From Bacillota bacterium (GTDB lineage Bacteria; Bacillota; Clostridia; Peptostreptococcales; Anaerovoracaceae): a stretch of DNA of 31,630 nt. The notes below the pieces were generated by a model, which ran no database searches, was not told where the DNA came from, and saw only the letters and a list, made by a program, of their open reading frames with translations. Below, piece by piece: positions 13,983 through 22,431 of the stretch. The stretch is from positions 1-31,630 of the forward strand of contig JAHZHA010000032.1 of the NCBI GenBank assembly GCA_019420525.1, in the 5' to 3' direction. The translations under genes and the position numbers were made by a program. Every line of letters begins with the position of its first letter. Within the stretch, counting starts at the first letter, position 1.

Positions 13983-16109
13983 CTACAGATGAAGCACTCT
14001 CGCTTTGATTTCCTTCGTCTTGCCTACATTCCAGAAATTTTCGCCCAGATATCCGCAGGTCCGGCGGGTTACATTCATTTTGTTCTGGTCTTTATTTCCG
14101 CAGTTCGGGCATTCCCATTCATTGTCGTCGTTAATGAGAATTTCACCGTCGAATCCGCATTCCTGACAGTAGTCCGATTTCGTGTTGAATTCCGCATAGA
14201 GAATGTTTTCGTAGATGAATCTCACCACGTCTTTCATCGCGTCCAGATTATTCTTCATATTCGGCACTTCTACATAGGAAATCGCCCCTCCGGAAGAGAT
14301 CTTCTGGAAATCACTCTCAAATTTGAACTTGGAAAAAGCGTCGATCTCTTCTCTCACATCGACGTGGTAGGAGTTCGTGTAGTATCCCTTGTCAGTCACA
14401 TCCGGAATCGTGCCGAAGCGTTCCTGGTCGATACGGGCAAAGCGGTAACACAGCGATTCCGCAGGCGTGCCGTAGAGAGCGAATCCAAGTCCCGTCTCTT
14501 CTTTCCATTTTTTGCATCTTGCGTTCATATAATTCATGACCCGCAGGGCGAACTCTCTGCCCTTCGGATCGGTATGGCTCACGCCTTTCATCAGTTTCGT
14601 CATCTCATAGATGCCGATATACCCCAGTGAAATCGTGGAATAACCGCCATACAGGTACTTATCTATAACCTCGCCTTTTCCCAGACGTGCGATGGCGCCG
14701 TACTGCCAGTGAACCGGACTCGTGTCCGATTTCACACCTTTCAGCGCGTTGTGGCGGCACATCAGAGCTTCAAAGCAGAGCTCAAGGCGCTCGTCGAGAA
14801 GCCTCCAGAATTTTTCTTCGTCTCCTGCCGCGATAATTCCGATCTGAGGCAGATTGATGCTGACCACACCCTGGTTAAAACGTCCTTCAAACTTATAATT
14901 GCCGTCCTCGTCTTTCCACGGTGACAGAAAACTCCTGCAGCCCATACAGCTGAAAACATTGCCTTCATAATATTCGCGCATTTTTTTTGCCGAAATATAA
15001 TCAGGATACATTCTCTTGGCGGAACATCTGACAGCCAGTTCCGTGATATAATCGTATTTTCCGCCTTTCAGGCAGTTGTGTTCATCTAAAACATAGATCA
15101 GCTTCGGAAATGCCGGAGTGACATAGACGCCTTTTTCATTTTTAATGCCTTCCAGGCGCTGTCTGAGAATCTCTTCGATGATCATCGCATTTTCTTTTAC
15201 ATACTCGTCATCTTCTTTCAGGTTCAGAAACAGTGTCACGAAAGGCGACTGACCGTTTGTCGTCATCAGCGTATTGATCTGATACTGGATCGTCTGAACG
15301 CCGGATCTAAGTTCGTCCCGCAGGCGGTCACAGGTGAGCTTTTCGATAATGGCCTCGTCTACATTCCCGCCGCAGTCGGCTTCAATCTGCTTTCTGAATT
15401 TATTGTAACTGCGTCTCAGATATTTCCCGAGGTGACAGATATCTACCGACTGACCACCGTACTGACTGCTGGCAACCGCCGCAATGATCTGCGTCATAAC
15501 GGTACATGCCACCTGAAAGCTCTTCGGAGATTCGATAAGTTTTCCATTCATCACCGTACCATTGTCGAGCATATCACCGATATTCACCAGACAACAGTTG
15601 AAGATAGGCTGCAGAAAATAATCGGCATCGTGGAAGTGAAGGATTCCCTCTTCGTGAGCCTTGGATATCTTTTCCGGAAGAAGCATCCTTTTGGTAAGGT
15701 CCTTTGAAACCTCGCCGGCGATCAGATCTCTCTGCGTAGCGGCCATAACGGCATTTTTATTGGAGTTTTCCTCCATGACATCTTTATTGCTGTTCTGAAT
15801 CAGACTGAGAATCGATTCATCTGTAGTATTGGCTTTGCGCACAAGCGCTCTCGAATAGCGATAGATGATATACGCCTTTGCCAGCGTAAACTTTTCTGCT
15901 TCCATAAGCTTATGCTCTACCATATCCTGAATGTCTTCCACCAGCAGGCGCGGACGCTTTCTGGCAGCGATGTAATCGGCGATGGAAACAATCTTCCCCT
16001 CTTCGATCCTCTCGCTCTCATCTACCGCTTCATTCGCTTTCCGAATCGCATTTTCTATCTTACTCCGGTCGAAATCCACCGTGCTTCCGTCTCGTTTTAT
16101 TACTTTCAT
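13983..16109 (-). CDS. nrdD: Anaerobic (class III) ribonucleoside-triphosphate reductase
   Basis: A 708-residue glycyl-radical enzyme reducing ribonucleoside triphosphates to deoxyribonucleotides without oxygen. Residues 1-95 form the ATP-cone allosteric domain (MKVIKRDGSTVDFDRSKI). The catalytic barrel follows, with FSCMGCRSF (about 388-396) holding the active-site cysteines. The C terminus has a zinc site, CQECGF and CPNC (about 645 and 665), and the glycyl radical motif RRTCGYLGE (about 681-689). GAGG lies about seven bases before the ATG. A leader of about 170 bases carries a hairpin with T tract and, upstream, a NrdR box, so it is probably repressed by NrdR when dNTPs suffice. The protein is full length and intact. 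Confidence 0.97.
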   Translation of the reverse strand: MKVIKRDGSTVDFDRSKIENAIRKANEAVDESERIEEGKIVSIADYIAARKRPRLLVEDIQDMVEHKLMEAEKFTLAKAYIIYRYSRALVRKANTTDESILSLIQNSNKDVMEENSNKNAVMAATQRDLIAGEVSKDLTKRMLLPEKISKAHEEGILHFHDADYFLQPIFNCCLVNIGDMLDNGTVMNGKLIESPKSFQVACTVMTQIIAAVASSQYGGQSVDICHLGKYLRRSYNKFRKQIEADCGGNVDEAIIEKLTCDRLRDELRSGVQTIQYQINTLMTTNGQSPFVTLFLNLKEDDEYVKENAMIIEEILRQRLEGIKNEKGVYVTPAFPKLIYVLDEHNCLKGGKYDYITELAVRCSAKRMYPDYISAKKMREYYEGNVFSCMGCRSFLSPWKDEDGNYKFEGRFNQGVVSINLPQIGIIAAGDEEKFWRLLDERLELCFEALMCRHNALKGVKSDTSPVHWQYGAIARLGKGEVIDKYLYGGYSTISLGYIGIYEMTKLMKGVSHTDPKGREFALRVMNYMNARCKKWKEETGLGFALYGTPAESLCYRFARIDQERFGTIPDVTDKGYYTNSYHVDVREEIDAFSKFKFESDFQKISSGGAISYVEVPNMKNNLDAMKDVVRFIYENILYAEFNTKSDYCQECGFDGEILINDDNEWECPNCGNKDQNKMNVTRRTCGYLGENFWNVGKTKEIKARVLHL

Positions 16110-16225
16110 GTCTCCACCTCACTGTTCCGGGGCCGATCTTTCACAGCCTCCGTCTCCCTGCTCATCTTTTCCTGTCCGTTCTTTTTTCTTTTCGTTCTCT
16201 CTTTCAAGATCTTGTATCTTACCGC

Positions 16226-16265
16226 AAAAAACTCCGGAAGAAGTACGTTCCTTTCTTCTCCGAAG
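16226..16265 (-). terminator. Terminator-like hairpin in the nrdD leader
   Basis: On the - strand CTTCGGAGAAG pairs with CTTCTTCCGGAG (about 11 pairs, one wobble, one bulge) around an 11-base loop, then six T. It lies about 16-55 bases after the predicted transcription start and about 115 bases before nrdD, so it could attenuate the operon. Confidence 0.6.
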
Positions 16266-16287
16266 CGGACTGTCAATTTTGTTTATT

Positions 16288-16316
16288 ATTTTAGCAAAAT
16301 CCCCGTCTTCTGTCTA
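16288..16316 (-). promoter_or_regulatory. Sigma-A promoter of nrdDG
   Basis: On the - strand TAGACA, 17 bases, TAAAAT: five of six matches in each box at optimal spacing. Start of transcription is expected near 16281. Confidence 0.65.
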
Positions 16317-16355
16317 CAAGATAATGTATGTTATTTTCCATCATTCGGTGTATAC

Positions 16356-16371
16356 AAACTATATATTGTGT
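16356..16371. promoter_or_regulatory. NrdR box
   Basis: AAACTATATATTGTGT matches the 16-base NrdR consensus acaCwAtATaTwGtgt at all but one position. NrdR boxes usually come in pairs about three or four helical turns apart; a much weaker partner (about nine of 16 matches) lies 40 bases away at 16316-16331, overlapping the -35 box of the nrdDG promoter. Confidence 0.8.
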
Positions 16372-16579
16372 CTCTATTTATAGAAAGAGTTCACGTTTTT
16401 CCCGTACCGTCATTCCCCTGTCACGATACTACAATGGCCTCCGCCGTTTTTTCTTGGGCTCTACATATTGATTTTTTGTTTATTTTTCAAAAAAATTTTC
16501 AAACAGGTGGAAAAGAGTTCTCAGCGTGTTATCATTAAATATTGAATAAAACATCGAATCATACAGGAGGTTTGAAAGA

Positions 16580-17092
16580 ATGAAATGGTCTCGCGAAGAG
16601 CGCAGGCAGAAACTGATCGAAATGAGCGACCGCGGTCCGGAATTGAACGAAGCCGCAGGTAGCGAGATTTTCCGCATGGAGTTCGTAGATTACACGGACG
16701 ATGATGAGTATATCGTAAAATATTATATCAAACCCTGGCAGCGCAATCCTTTCGGAAATCTTCAGGGAGGAATGCTCTGCTACTACATGGATGCAGCAGC
16801 CGGTACCCTTTCCTGGGTGACTGTCGACTGTGAGCCGGTGGGAACGGTGGATATCAATGTGACGTTTATCCGCGGTGTACCGAAAGAAGCCGAGTATATC
16901 CTCGTAAAGTCAAAAGTTCTCAGTATCGGACGCCGTGTAGTAGTTGCCTCTGCCGACGTCTACTGCCCGCCTGAAATCTACGGCGACGACAATCCTTTTG
17001 AGCCGGACAGTGAATATGGCTGGCTCATGGCTACGGCCGTCACAAATACCACCCGTCTGCTGGACAAAGATCCGAATCCTACCGTGGTTTAA
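16580..17092 (+). CDS. PaaI-family hotdog-fold thioesterase
   Basis: A 170-residue protein of the hotdog fold, probably an acyl-CoA thioesterase. The core motif NPFGNLQGGMLCYYMDAAAG (about 56-75) matches the NxxGxxHGG...D region of PaaI enzymes, with Gln where many have His; the Asp is the likely catalytic base. The following beta strands TVDINVTFIRGV fit the family. AGGAGG lies nine bases before the ATG. The gene stands alone between the nrdDG control region and a shared terminator. No neighbouring CoA-pathway genes hint at the acyl group, so substrate remains open. Confidence 0.85.
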   Translation: MKWSREERRQKLIEMSDRGPELNEAAGSEIFRMEFVDYTDDDEYIVKYYIKPWQRNPFGNLQGGMLCYYMDAAAGTLSWVTVDCEPVGTVDINVTFIRGVPKEAEYILVKSKVLSIGRRVVVASADVYCPPEIYGDDNPFEPDSEYGWLMATAVTNTTRLLDKDPNPTVV

Positions 17093-17134
17093 CGACTGCA
17101 CGGACCGCTCGGATAGGCTTTCCCACATATGCAG

Positions 17135-17178
17135 AAAAAGGGATTTCCTGCTGATTTCTCGCAGGGAATCCCTTTTTT
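17135..17178. terminator. Bidirectional intrinsic terminator
   Basis: A 17-pair stem from AAAAAGGGATTTCCTGC and GCAGGGAATCCCTTTTT (one G-T pair), nine-base loop, T tract on both strands. It separates the thioesterase gene (+) from the convergent DUF1002 gene (-). Confidence 0.93.
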
Positions 17179-17228
17179 CATCATTTTATATTCTGTTCTG
17201 CCATTCCGCATCATGCGGCATGGCTCCG

Positions 17229-18119
17229 TCAGCTAAACAAGCCTTTAAAAAACTCGATAATTCCCTGGAAAAATTTTGTAATGGCATTTACCACTGTGTC
17301 TTTGTCCAGATCGCTCATGTCCACTCCCAGATCCTTAAGGCGGTCATAGATGTCGGAAGCCTGCTGTTTCAACGCATCAACATCGATATCGAGATTTCCG
17401 ATCTTCTTCATCAGAGAGAGAATCTGCTGTTTTTCCGCATCGGAAAGAGTCACGCCTATCTGAGCTGCCGCATCCTCTATAGCCTTCAGAATGTCTTCAT
17501 CACTGCTGAGATCCGCTGATATCACTTTCTGTTTCACCAGAGCCATGAGGTTTTCCGCATTTTCCGTGCTGCCCAGATTATCCGCCAGATCTCCGGTAGC
17601 GACGATTTCATTGACCGCAGCATCCTGATTCTCTTCAGAGATCGTCTTCCCCGTCATCTCCTGATAAGCCTCCATGGCCCCCACCAGTCCTGCAGTACCC
17701 GAAATATTCGTCGGTCCCGCTACGATCACATCGGCATTCTCGATTCCTGCCGTAATCAGCGCATTCTGATACATACCTTCCGTGCAGTATGTGATATTTT
17801 TCGTCGTGACTTTAATTCCGTCTGATTTCTTTTTATCGACTCTCACGCAGGAAAGCGCTCTCGATCCGATGACACTGTTCGGAAGATATCCGCCCAGCAT
17901 CTCATGTTCTTTTTCGTTGGTAATTTGAACCACATCCATGCCTGCCAGATCTTCCTCCGTCAGATCCATCAGTTCCAGAACTTTCGCCCGCTGTTCCACC
18001 GTCAGGTCAGCCCCCATGGATACATATGTATCGCTGGCATCCGCATATGCTGCCGCCGTGCATCCCGCCAGCAGCGCAGTACAGAGCACAGCCGGCACCA
18101 GTTTTTTTATCAATCTCAT
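17229..18119 (-). CDS. DUF1002 domain lipoprotein
   Basis: A 296-residue exported protein. The N-terminal signal MRLIKKLVPAVL ends in a good lipobox, LAGC, with Cys20 the likely lipidation site; an alternative signal peptidase I site follows at AYADA. The body matches DUF1002 (compare YpuA of Bacillus): VSMGADLTVEQRAKVLELM near the mature N terminus, then GSRALSCVRV and GPTNISGTAGLVGAMEAYQ. The C terminus is helical and ends in an amphipathic IEFFKGLFS. GGAGG lies ten bases before the chosen ATG; a longer reading starts at 18164 without a clear site. Function is unknown; a cell-surface role is inferred from export. Adjacent to, and on the same strand as, the cysteine hydrolase gene with a 106-base gap. 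Confidence 0.85.
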   Translation of the reverse strand: MRLIKKLVPAVLCTALLAGCTAAAYADASDTYVSMGADLTVEQRAKVLELMDLTEEDLAGMDVVQITNEKEHEMLGGYLPNSVIGSRALSCVRVDKKKSDGIKVTTKNITYCTEGMYQNALITAGIENADVIVAGPTNISGTAGLVGAMEAYQEMTGKTISEENQDAAVNEIVATGDLADNLGSTENAENLMALVKQKVISADLSSDEDILKAIEDAAAQIGVTLSDAEKQQILSLMKKIGNLDIDVDALKQQASDIYDRLKDLGVDMSDLDKDTVVNAITKFFQGIIEFFKGLFS

Positions 18120-18225
18120 ACCTGATTTTCCTCCTTTTTTGCAATGATAAATACCCCCCCGCACCGGCGCTAGGGAAGAATCTCACCGGTACGGCGGTAT
18201 TTCTCATTCTCCTGTTACCGTGATT

Positions 18226-18804
18226 TTATACGGATTTGCTCATAACATCAAGTACGATAGTTCTTATATCTTCCTTACATTTTATATCATCTTTGCCGAT
18301 CAGAAAGTCCGGACCGATGAGATGTTCCATCGCGATCACACCGGCATCGTGATACTTCGGACCGTCGTGAGATCCGGAATATTCCGTAAGAACCAGCGGA
18401 CGCACCCCCATCTCAAAGAGATCTGCCGCCGTCGAAAGCAGACAGCATTCCGTGTCGAAGCCCAGCAGGAAAACGTATTCCGGAAGCTGTCCGTCTCCCA
18501 GTTTTTTCAGCAGCGCTACCAGTTCAGGAGTCACCCCGGAATAAATATTTTTTTCGGTGACATGGTCAACATACGGGACGATTTCCGGGACGAGCATCTG
18601 CTCTTCTTCGGTACAGAGATCTTTCCATCCCATCAGCCGGCTGATGTTGCTGTCCGGCGTATTCCAGTATTTCGTCGCGATGACCGTATCGAAAACGCGC
18701 CTGCTAAGAAGATCCTCAATGCAGGGAATCTTCTCTACCGTAAATTTCTTTGTAAATCCTTTCTGAACGTCTACAATAATCAGAATATCTTTCCTGTCAG
18801 TCAT
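18226..18804 (-). CDS. Isochorismatase-family cysteine hydrolase
   Basis: A 192-residue member of the isochorismatase/nicotinamidase superfamily. The probable catalytic triad is Asp12 (in IIVDVQKGF), Lys85 (in VTEKNIYSG) and Cys121 (in GFDTECCLLSTA, where the cis-peptide precedes the nucleophile). These enzymes hydrolyse amides or vinyl ethers such as nicotinamide, carbamates or isochorismate; the sequence does not settle which. The start was chosen because GGAG lies seven bases upstream; a longer open frame to 18972 has no binding site and its extra N terminus looks non-coding. No siderophore or NAD genes are near. Confidence 0.85.
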   Translation of the reverse strand: MTDRKDILIIVDVQKGFTKKFTVEKIPCIEDLLSRRVFDTVIATKYWNTPDSNISRLMGWKDLCTEEEQMLVPEIVPYVDHVTEKNIYSGVTPELVALLKKLGDGQLPEYVFLLGFDTECCLLSTAADLFEMGVRPLVLTEYSGSHDGPKYHDAGVIAMEHLIGPDFLIGKDDIKCKEDIRTIVLDVMSKSV

Positions 18805-19047
18805 ACTTCGTCTCCATTCCCGCGAGCGGTCAGTCGTCTTCTCCTGTACCATTTCTGCCTGCCGCACGCTAAAATAACCCGGATTACATAGCGTAAAAAG
18901 CGTTTCTGTACTTCCCGTTCTTCCGCTCTGTCCGGTATGCGAAAAAATTTTACTCTTTATTATTCTGCTCAAATACGGTATATTTTATCATAGAAGAAAG
19001 TTTTCACACAATACGTCAGAGCAAAAACCGACGGAGGATATAGAGTA

Positions 19048-19941
19048 ATGTATGAGATAAAGAAGAACGATTATAATACGGTCCGTTTCCTGCCCGAGTA
19101 CAACTCAGGATTTGGAAATGATTTTCAGCACAGACAGAATAAAAAGAGAAGACGCAGACGTACCGTCCTCATTCTGATCATCGCCGTGATCATCATCGCC
19201 GCAGCTGCATTCACCGTTTATAAGACATTCTTCAGCCCGGCAGACAAATTCAGCCGCGCTTTCAGCAGCAGCGATTTTGACGTCTGCAGCGAAATATTTG
19301 CGGAAAACGCTTATGACAAAGATTTTGTGAGCGAAGTAAAAGACTCCGTCACTTCAGCCGCAGATTCTGTATTCGACCGCTACATGAGCGGCGAACTCAG
19401 CAGCACGGATGCCGCAACACTTTTAAAAAATTATAACGACGCATCCTGCGAAGAATTTTCGGATGATCTGTCCGTTCTTTCCGACAATATCACGGCAGTC
19501 GAAAGCGTAAAATCGGATTACGAAACCTTTAAGACGATGTGTACGGAAAAGAATTTCGGCGAAGCTTTCACTCTGGCGATGAAAATCACGTCATCCTCCG
19601 AACAGTACGGCCTCGATTATTCCGATGAGATTTCGACAGCGATTCTCGACAATTATTATGACTTCAAAGCCAGCGCATTTTATGATATCGCCGGGGCTTT
19701 CAACAGCAGGAATTTCGATGACGTTACCGCCATCTGTACCTTTATGCTTCAGTTCAGCGCAGACGAAGATTTTACAGACGAACAGGAGACCCTGAAAAAA
19801 GTCACAGACGGCGACACCAGCACGAACACCGCTGCCCGCCAGGCGAGACAGATCGCTTCCGCAGCGGAAGATCAGGCGAAGGACAATGCCCCTGAAACTT
19901 CCGGTGACTCAAAGGAAGGCACGTCGAGTCAGGACGATTAG
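19048..19941 (+). CDS. Single-pass membrane protein with acidic extracytoplasmic domain, unrecognised
   Basis: I do not recognise this 297-residue protein. Residues 1-38 are cytoplasmic and end in a very basic run (KKRRRRR); residues 39-59 form one hydrophobic helix (Ile/Ala/Val-rich); the remaining 235 residues should lie outside the cell (positive-inside rule). That part is helical, rich in Ser, Asp, Ala and Glu, with repeated Phe/Tyr-Asp patterns (SSSDFDVCSEIF, SRNFDDVTAICTF) that could be two related helical repeats. The tail (from about 250) is low-complexity Ser/Asp/Thr. GGAGG precedes the ATG by ten bases. Monocistronic, ended by a strong terminator. A structural or stress-related surface protein is only a guess. 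Confidence 0.85.
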   Translation: MYEIKKNDYNTVRFLPEYNSGFGNDFQHRQNKKRRRRRTVLILIIAVIIIAAAAFTVYKTFFSPADKFSRAFSSSDFDVCSEIFAENAYDKDFVSEVKDSVTSAADSVFDRYMSGELSSTDAATLLKNYNDASCEEFSDDLSVLSDNITAVESVKSDYETFKTMCTEKNFGEAFTLAMKITSSSEQYGLDYSDEISTAILDNYYDFKASAFYDIAGAFNSRNFDDVTAICTFMLQFSADEDFTDEQETLKKVTDGDTSTNTAARQARQIASAAEDQAKDNAPETSGDSKEGTSSQDD

Positions 19942-20039
19942 AAAATGCCGTCGGAAAATTCCGCGGATCCGGAAAGGAACTCTTTTTCCTTTCTTAACAT
20001 CTCCGCAGCTAACGGTACACATATTTCTGAAACAGAGCG

Positions 20040-20089
20040 AAAAAAGACCGCATGATCCGATTCCTCGGAATTCATGCGGTCTCTTTTTT
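20040..20089. terminator. Bidirectional intrinsic terminator
   Basis: AGACCGCATGA pairs with TCATGCGGTCT, extended by A5/T6 tracts past one bulged C, and with an inner helix TCCGA/TCGGA. It lies between the gene ending at 19941 (+) and the convergent gene ending at 20097 (-). Confidence 0.9.
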
Positions 20090-20096
20090 CCGGCTG

Positions 20097-20675
20097 TTAC
20101 GCCTCCTTGTTTTTCAGTTCAAAAAGGCAGAAATGCGTCCTGTTATCCTTGTAATCTTCGATATTTTCGTCGATGAGGCAAAGTCCGAACATCTCTCCCG
20201 CATTTTTTCTGCAGAGAACCGTGTAGTCATCGGAAAGTTCCCCCTCTGCCAGATCCTTTGCCGCTTTGGCGGTGTCTTCCACCTCAATGCTCTTCAGCTG
20301 CGGATAGCTGTATCGGATGTGATTCTCACACTGTTTGATGGCGAGAATATGAGACGCTACAAATTTCAGATTTTCATCCGGAACATCGGCATTTCTCTTG
20401 AAGAGACAATGATGGATATTCATCGTAGTCTCGCCTCGTATAAAGAGTTCCACGCCGTTGGTGGCAAAAAACGTTTCCAGCACCATTCCGGCCACGCTGT
20501 TATATACCGCACAGACACCGTAATCGGTTTCCCCCGTCTTCATGGCTTTGATGACATGCGGGGAATCCACCAGTGGGACGTATTCCACATCGGTGAGTCC
20601 CAGTTTTTCCACCAGGTCCTTCGCTGCCTGCTCCGCATTTGAACCTTCAATGCCCTGATATCCTATCCTGATCAT
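20097..20675 (-). CDS. Stand-alone prephenate dehydratase-like domain
   Basis: A 192-residue protein resembling the catalytic domain of prephenate dehydratase, which makes phenylpyruvate from prephenate. Recognisable blocks are IRIGYQGIEGSNAEQAA at the start, YNSVAG (compare the ENSxxG motif), NIHHCLF, ASHILAIKQC, DTAKAAKDLAEG and NRTHFCLFE at the end. The last corresponds to the N-x-T-R-F active-site motif but has His in place of Arg, and no ACT regulatory domain follows, so activity is doubtful. The chosen ATG removes 23 residues that overlap the upstream Nudix gene; GTG at 20687 is another option. It follows the Nudix gene without a gap, forming a two-gene unit. No other aromatic-pathway genes are near. 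Confidence 0.75.
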   Translation of the reverse strand: MIRIGYQGIEGSNAEQAAKDLVEKLGLTDVEYVPLVDSPHVIKAMKTGETDYGVCAVYNSVAGMVLETFFATNGVELFIRGETTMNIHHCLFKRNADVPDENLKFVASHILAIKQCENHIRYSYPQLKSIEVEDTAKAAKDLAEGELSDDYTVLCRKNAGEMFGLCLIDENIEDYKDNRTHFCLFELKNKEA

Positions 20676-20700
20676 CTGCTTTCTCACTTTCCTTATTGTC

Positions 20701-21381
20701 TCATTTCGATCTGTTCTGAGAGAGTCCGGAATTTCCGACAGCACCGTCCAGCCCGTCCTCCCCGTTTTCCATCATCTTCTTTATATACGGATATACGATA
20801 TCCAGAAAATTCCGGTGCATACAGCAGTTTTCCATCGTTACGGAAAAAGCCTCTTCCGTCATCGGCCCAGTTTTGATCGCCGGTATCACCACGACAGAAT
20901 CGCGTTCGCCTTTCATCATCTCATAGAATTCGTCGATATCCGCCGATACCATATAGATAACTTCTTCACCTGGCCGGAACGGCGGATCTGTCTCCACGTA
21001 AACGTAAAGATAGGCTATCTCCCGGTCGTTTCCTACGGGTTCTTTCACATACCCCAGACTCAGCAGTTTATCGGGATTCAGACGTATTCCTGTCTCTTCC
21101 TCCGTCTCCCGCAGTACCGCTTCCTCCGGTTCTTCCCCCGCAGAAACATGTCCGCCCGACGTCACATCATATCTTCCCGGATGACTCATTTTTTCAAAGG
21201 AACGCCTCTGGAGATAAACCCGGACCCCTTCCTCAGTCTTTCCCACGATCCAGCACTGAACGACTCTGTGCCACATCTTGTGATAATGAATATAGGAGCG
21301 GGCATAGACACCGATTTCATTCATGTTATCGTCATACGCATTCATCCATTCCTGCACTCTCGATGCTTTTTTTCGTCTCAT
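20701..21381 (-). CDS. Nudix hydrolase
   Basis: A 226-residue Nudix protein. The Nudix box G-x5-E-x7-REUxEExGU is complete at residues 77-99 (GGHVSAGEE...RETEEETGI), so a Mg-dependent diphosphate hydrolase is likely. The N-terminal DDNMNEIGV and WHRVVQCWIV region resembles the YfcD and isopentenyl-diphosphate isomerase-like subgroup. The ATG with GAGG about nine bases upstream was preferred over a longer frame starting at 21474. The C-terminal 60 residues (helical, ending GDGLDGAVGNSG) are less conserved. It overlaps nothing once the downstream gene is started at 20675. Substrate cannot be assigned. Confidence 0.88.
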   Translation of the reverse strand: MRRKKASRVQEWMNAYDDNMNEIGVYARSYIHYHKMWHRVVQCWIVGKTEEGVRVYLQRRSFEKMSHPGRYDVTSGGHVSAGEEPEEAVLRETEEETGIRLNPDKLLSLGYVKEPVGNDREIAYLYVYVETDPPFRPGEEVIYMVSADIDEFYEMMKGERDSVVVIPAIKTGPMTEEAFSVTMENCCMHRNFLDIVYPYIKKMMENGEDGLDGAVGNSGLSQNRSK

Positions 21382-21516
21382 GGCAAACTTCCTCTCATCC
21401 GGACGCAGACCCGGTTGTAAAACAATTCTGCACCTTTTCCACACTATTTTACCTGAAACACAGCGGTTTGGCAAACGCCGCGCAGATACACCGCCTGTGC
21501 CGGCACGCCCGCAGGT

Positions 21517-22392
21517 TTAAACCTCAGGAAAAATTTCCTCCCGTATCCGCTTCGCCGCAGGAGTATTGGCAATCCCTCCTTCGCCGGTTTCTTTCAGAGA
21601 TACATGCATGCTTTCCCCTACCTCTTTCATAGCATCGATCACCTGATCCGCCGGAATACGGCTCTCAATTCCGGCCAGAGCCATATCTGCTGCCGCCAGA
21701 GCGTTGACGGCTCCGATAACATTACGTTTCACGCAGGGGATTTCGACGAGTCCCGCTACAGGATCGCATACAAGACCCAAAAGGTTTTTCAGCGCCATAG
21801 CGACCGCATGGATAATCTGCTCCGCGTCTCCGCCACAGAGTCCCGCAAGAGCCCCGGCTGCCATAGCCGATGCGGTTCCCACTTCTGCCTGGCATCCGCC
21901 GGCAGCTCCGGCGATAAATGCTCTCTCTGCGACAACCTGACCGATCCCTGCAGCCGTGTACAGCGCCTTCACGATATCTTCCTCTGGAATTTTTCTTTCT
22001 CTGCATGCGGTAAGCAGAACCGCCGGGATCACACCGCATGCTCCTGCAGTAGGGGCAGCCACGATTCTCTGCATGCAGGCGTTTGACTCCGCCATCTTCA
22101 GCGCCTCTGCCATTACTCTTCCTGTAAATTCTCCACACAGAGAATCGTTTTTCTCCAGATAGGATTCCATCTGCGCACCTGCGCCTCCTGTAAGGCCGCT
22201 GTGTGACATGCGTTCCCCGTCGTAATTTTCTTCTGCGGACTTCATCGCATCCCACATTTCTTCCATCATCCTGAGAGATTCTTCTTCCGTAACCCCCCGT
22301 TCATCCATATCGGAAAGCTGCACGGCTTTCCAGAAAGGAACACTTTTGCGTTCACAAAACATTCTGATCTCTTCCAGCGAATGAAATGACAT
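21517..22392 (-). CDS. sdaAA: L-serine dehydratase, iron-sulfur-dependent, alpha subunit
   Basis: A 291-residue catalytic subunit that deaminates L-serine to pyruvate and ammonia with an oxygen-labile [4Fe-4S] cluster. The family hallmarks are HSGLTGGAGAQM (about 63-74), APTAGACGVIPA (about 113-124), GAAGGCQAEVG and GLVCDPVAGLVEIPC, which hold the three cysteine ligands and the open iron site for serine. It follows the beta subunit gene by 39 bases. Together they make the split clostridial type of enzyme, in contrast with the fused E. coli SdaA. Length and motifs are complete, so it should be active under anaerobic conditions. Confidence 0.97.
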   Translation of the reverse strand: MSFHSLEEIRMFCERKSVPFWKAVQLSDMDERGVTEEESLRMMEEMWDAMKSAEENYDGERMSHSGLTGGAGAQMESYLEKNDSLCGEFTGRVMAEALKMAESNACMQRIVAAPTAGACGVIPAVLLTACRERKIPEEDIVKALYTAAGIGQVVAERAFIAGAAGGCQAEVGTASAMAAGALAGLCGGDAEQIIHAVAMALKNLLGLVCDPVAGLVEIPCVKRNVIGAVNALAAADMALAGIESRIPADQVIDAMKEVGESMHVSLKETGEGGIANTPAAKRIREEIFPEV

Positions 22393-22431
22393 TTTTTCTT
22401 TCCGTCCTCCTTTTTCCGTTTTCCTCCGCAG

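Larger units (their letters stand above)
16110..16579. other. Divergent control region, nrdDG and thioesterase gene
   Basis: About 470 bases without a gene. From nrdD outward it holds a purine-rich leader (- strand), a terminator-like hairpin at 16226-16265, a promoter at 16288-16316, and a NrdR box at 16356-16371. The remainder to 16565 should hold the + strand promoter of the thioesterase gene, which I could not place. Confidence 0.6.

Noticed and set aside
14709..15707. Several + strand frames inside nrdD
   Set aside because: All are antisense to an intact, highly conserved reading frame and lack ribosome binding sites.
18850..18900. Inverted repeat ACGCTA...TAGCGT upstream of the cysteine hydrolase
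   Set aside because: Arms of six bases with a 17-base spacer are within chance expectation and no promoter fits it.
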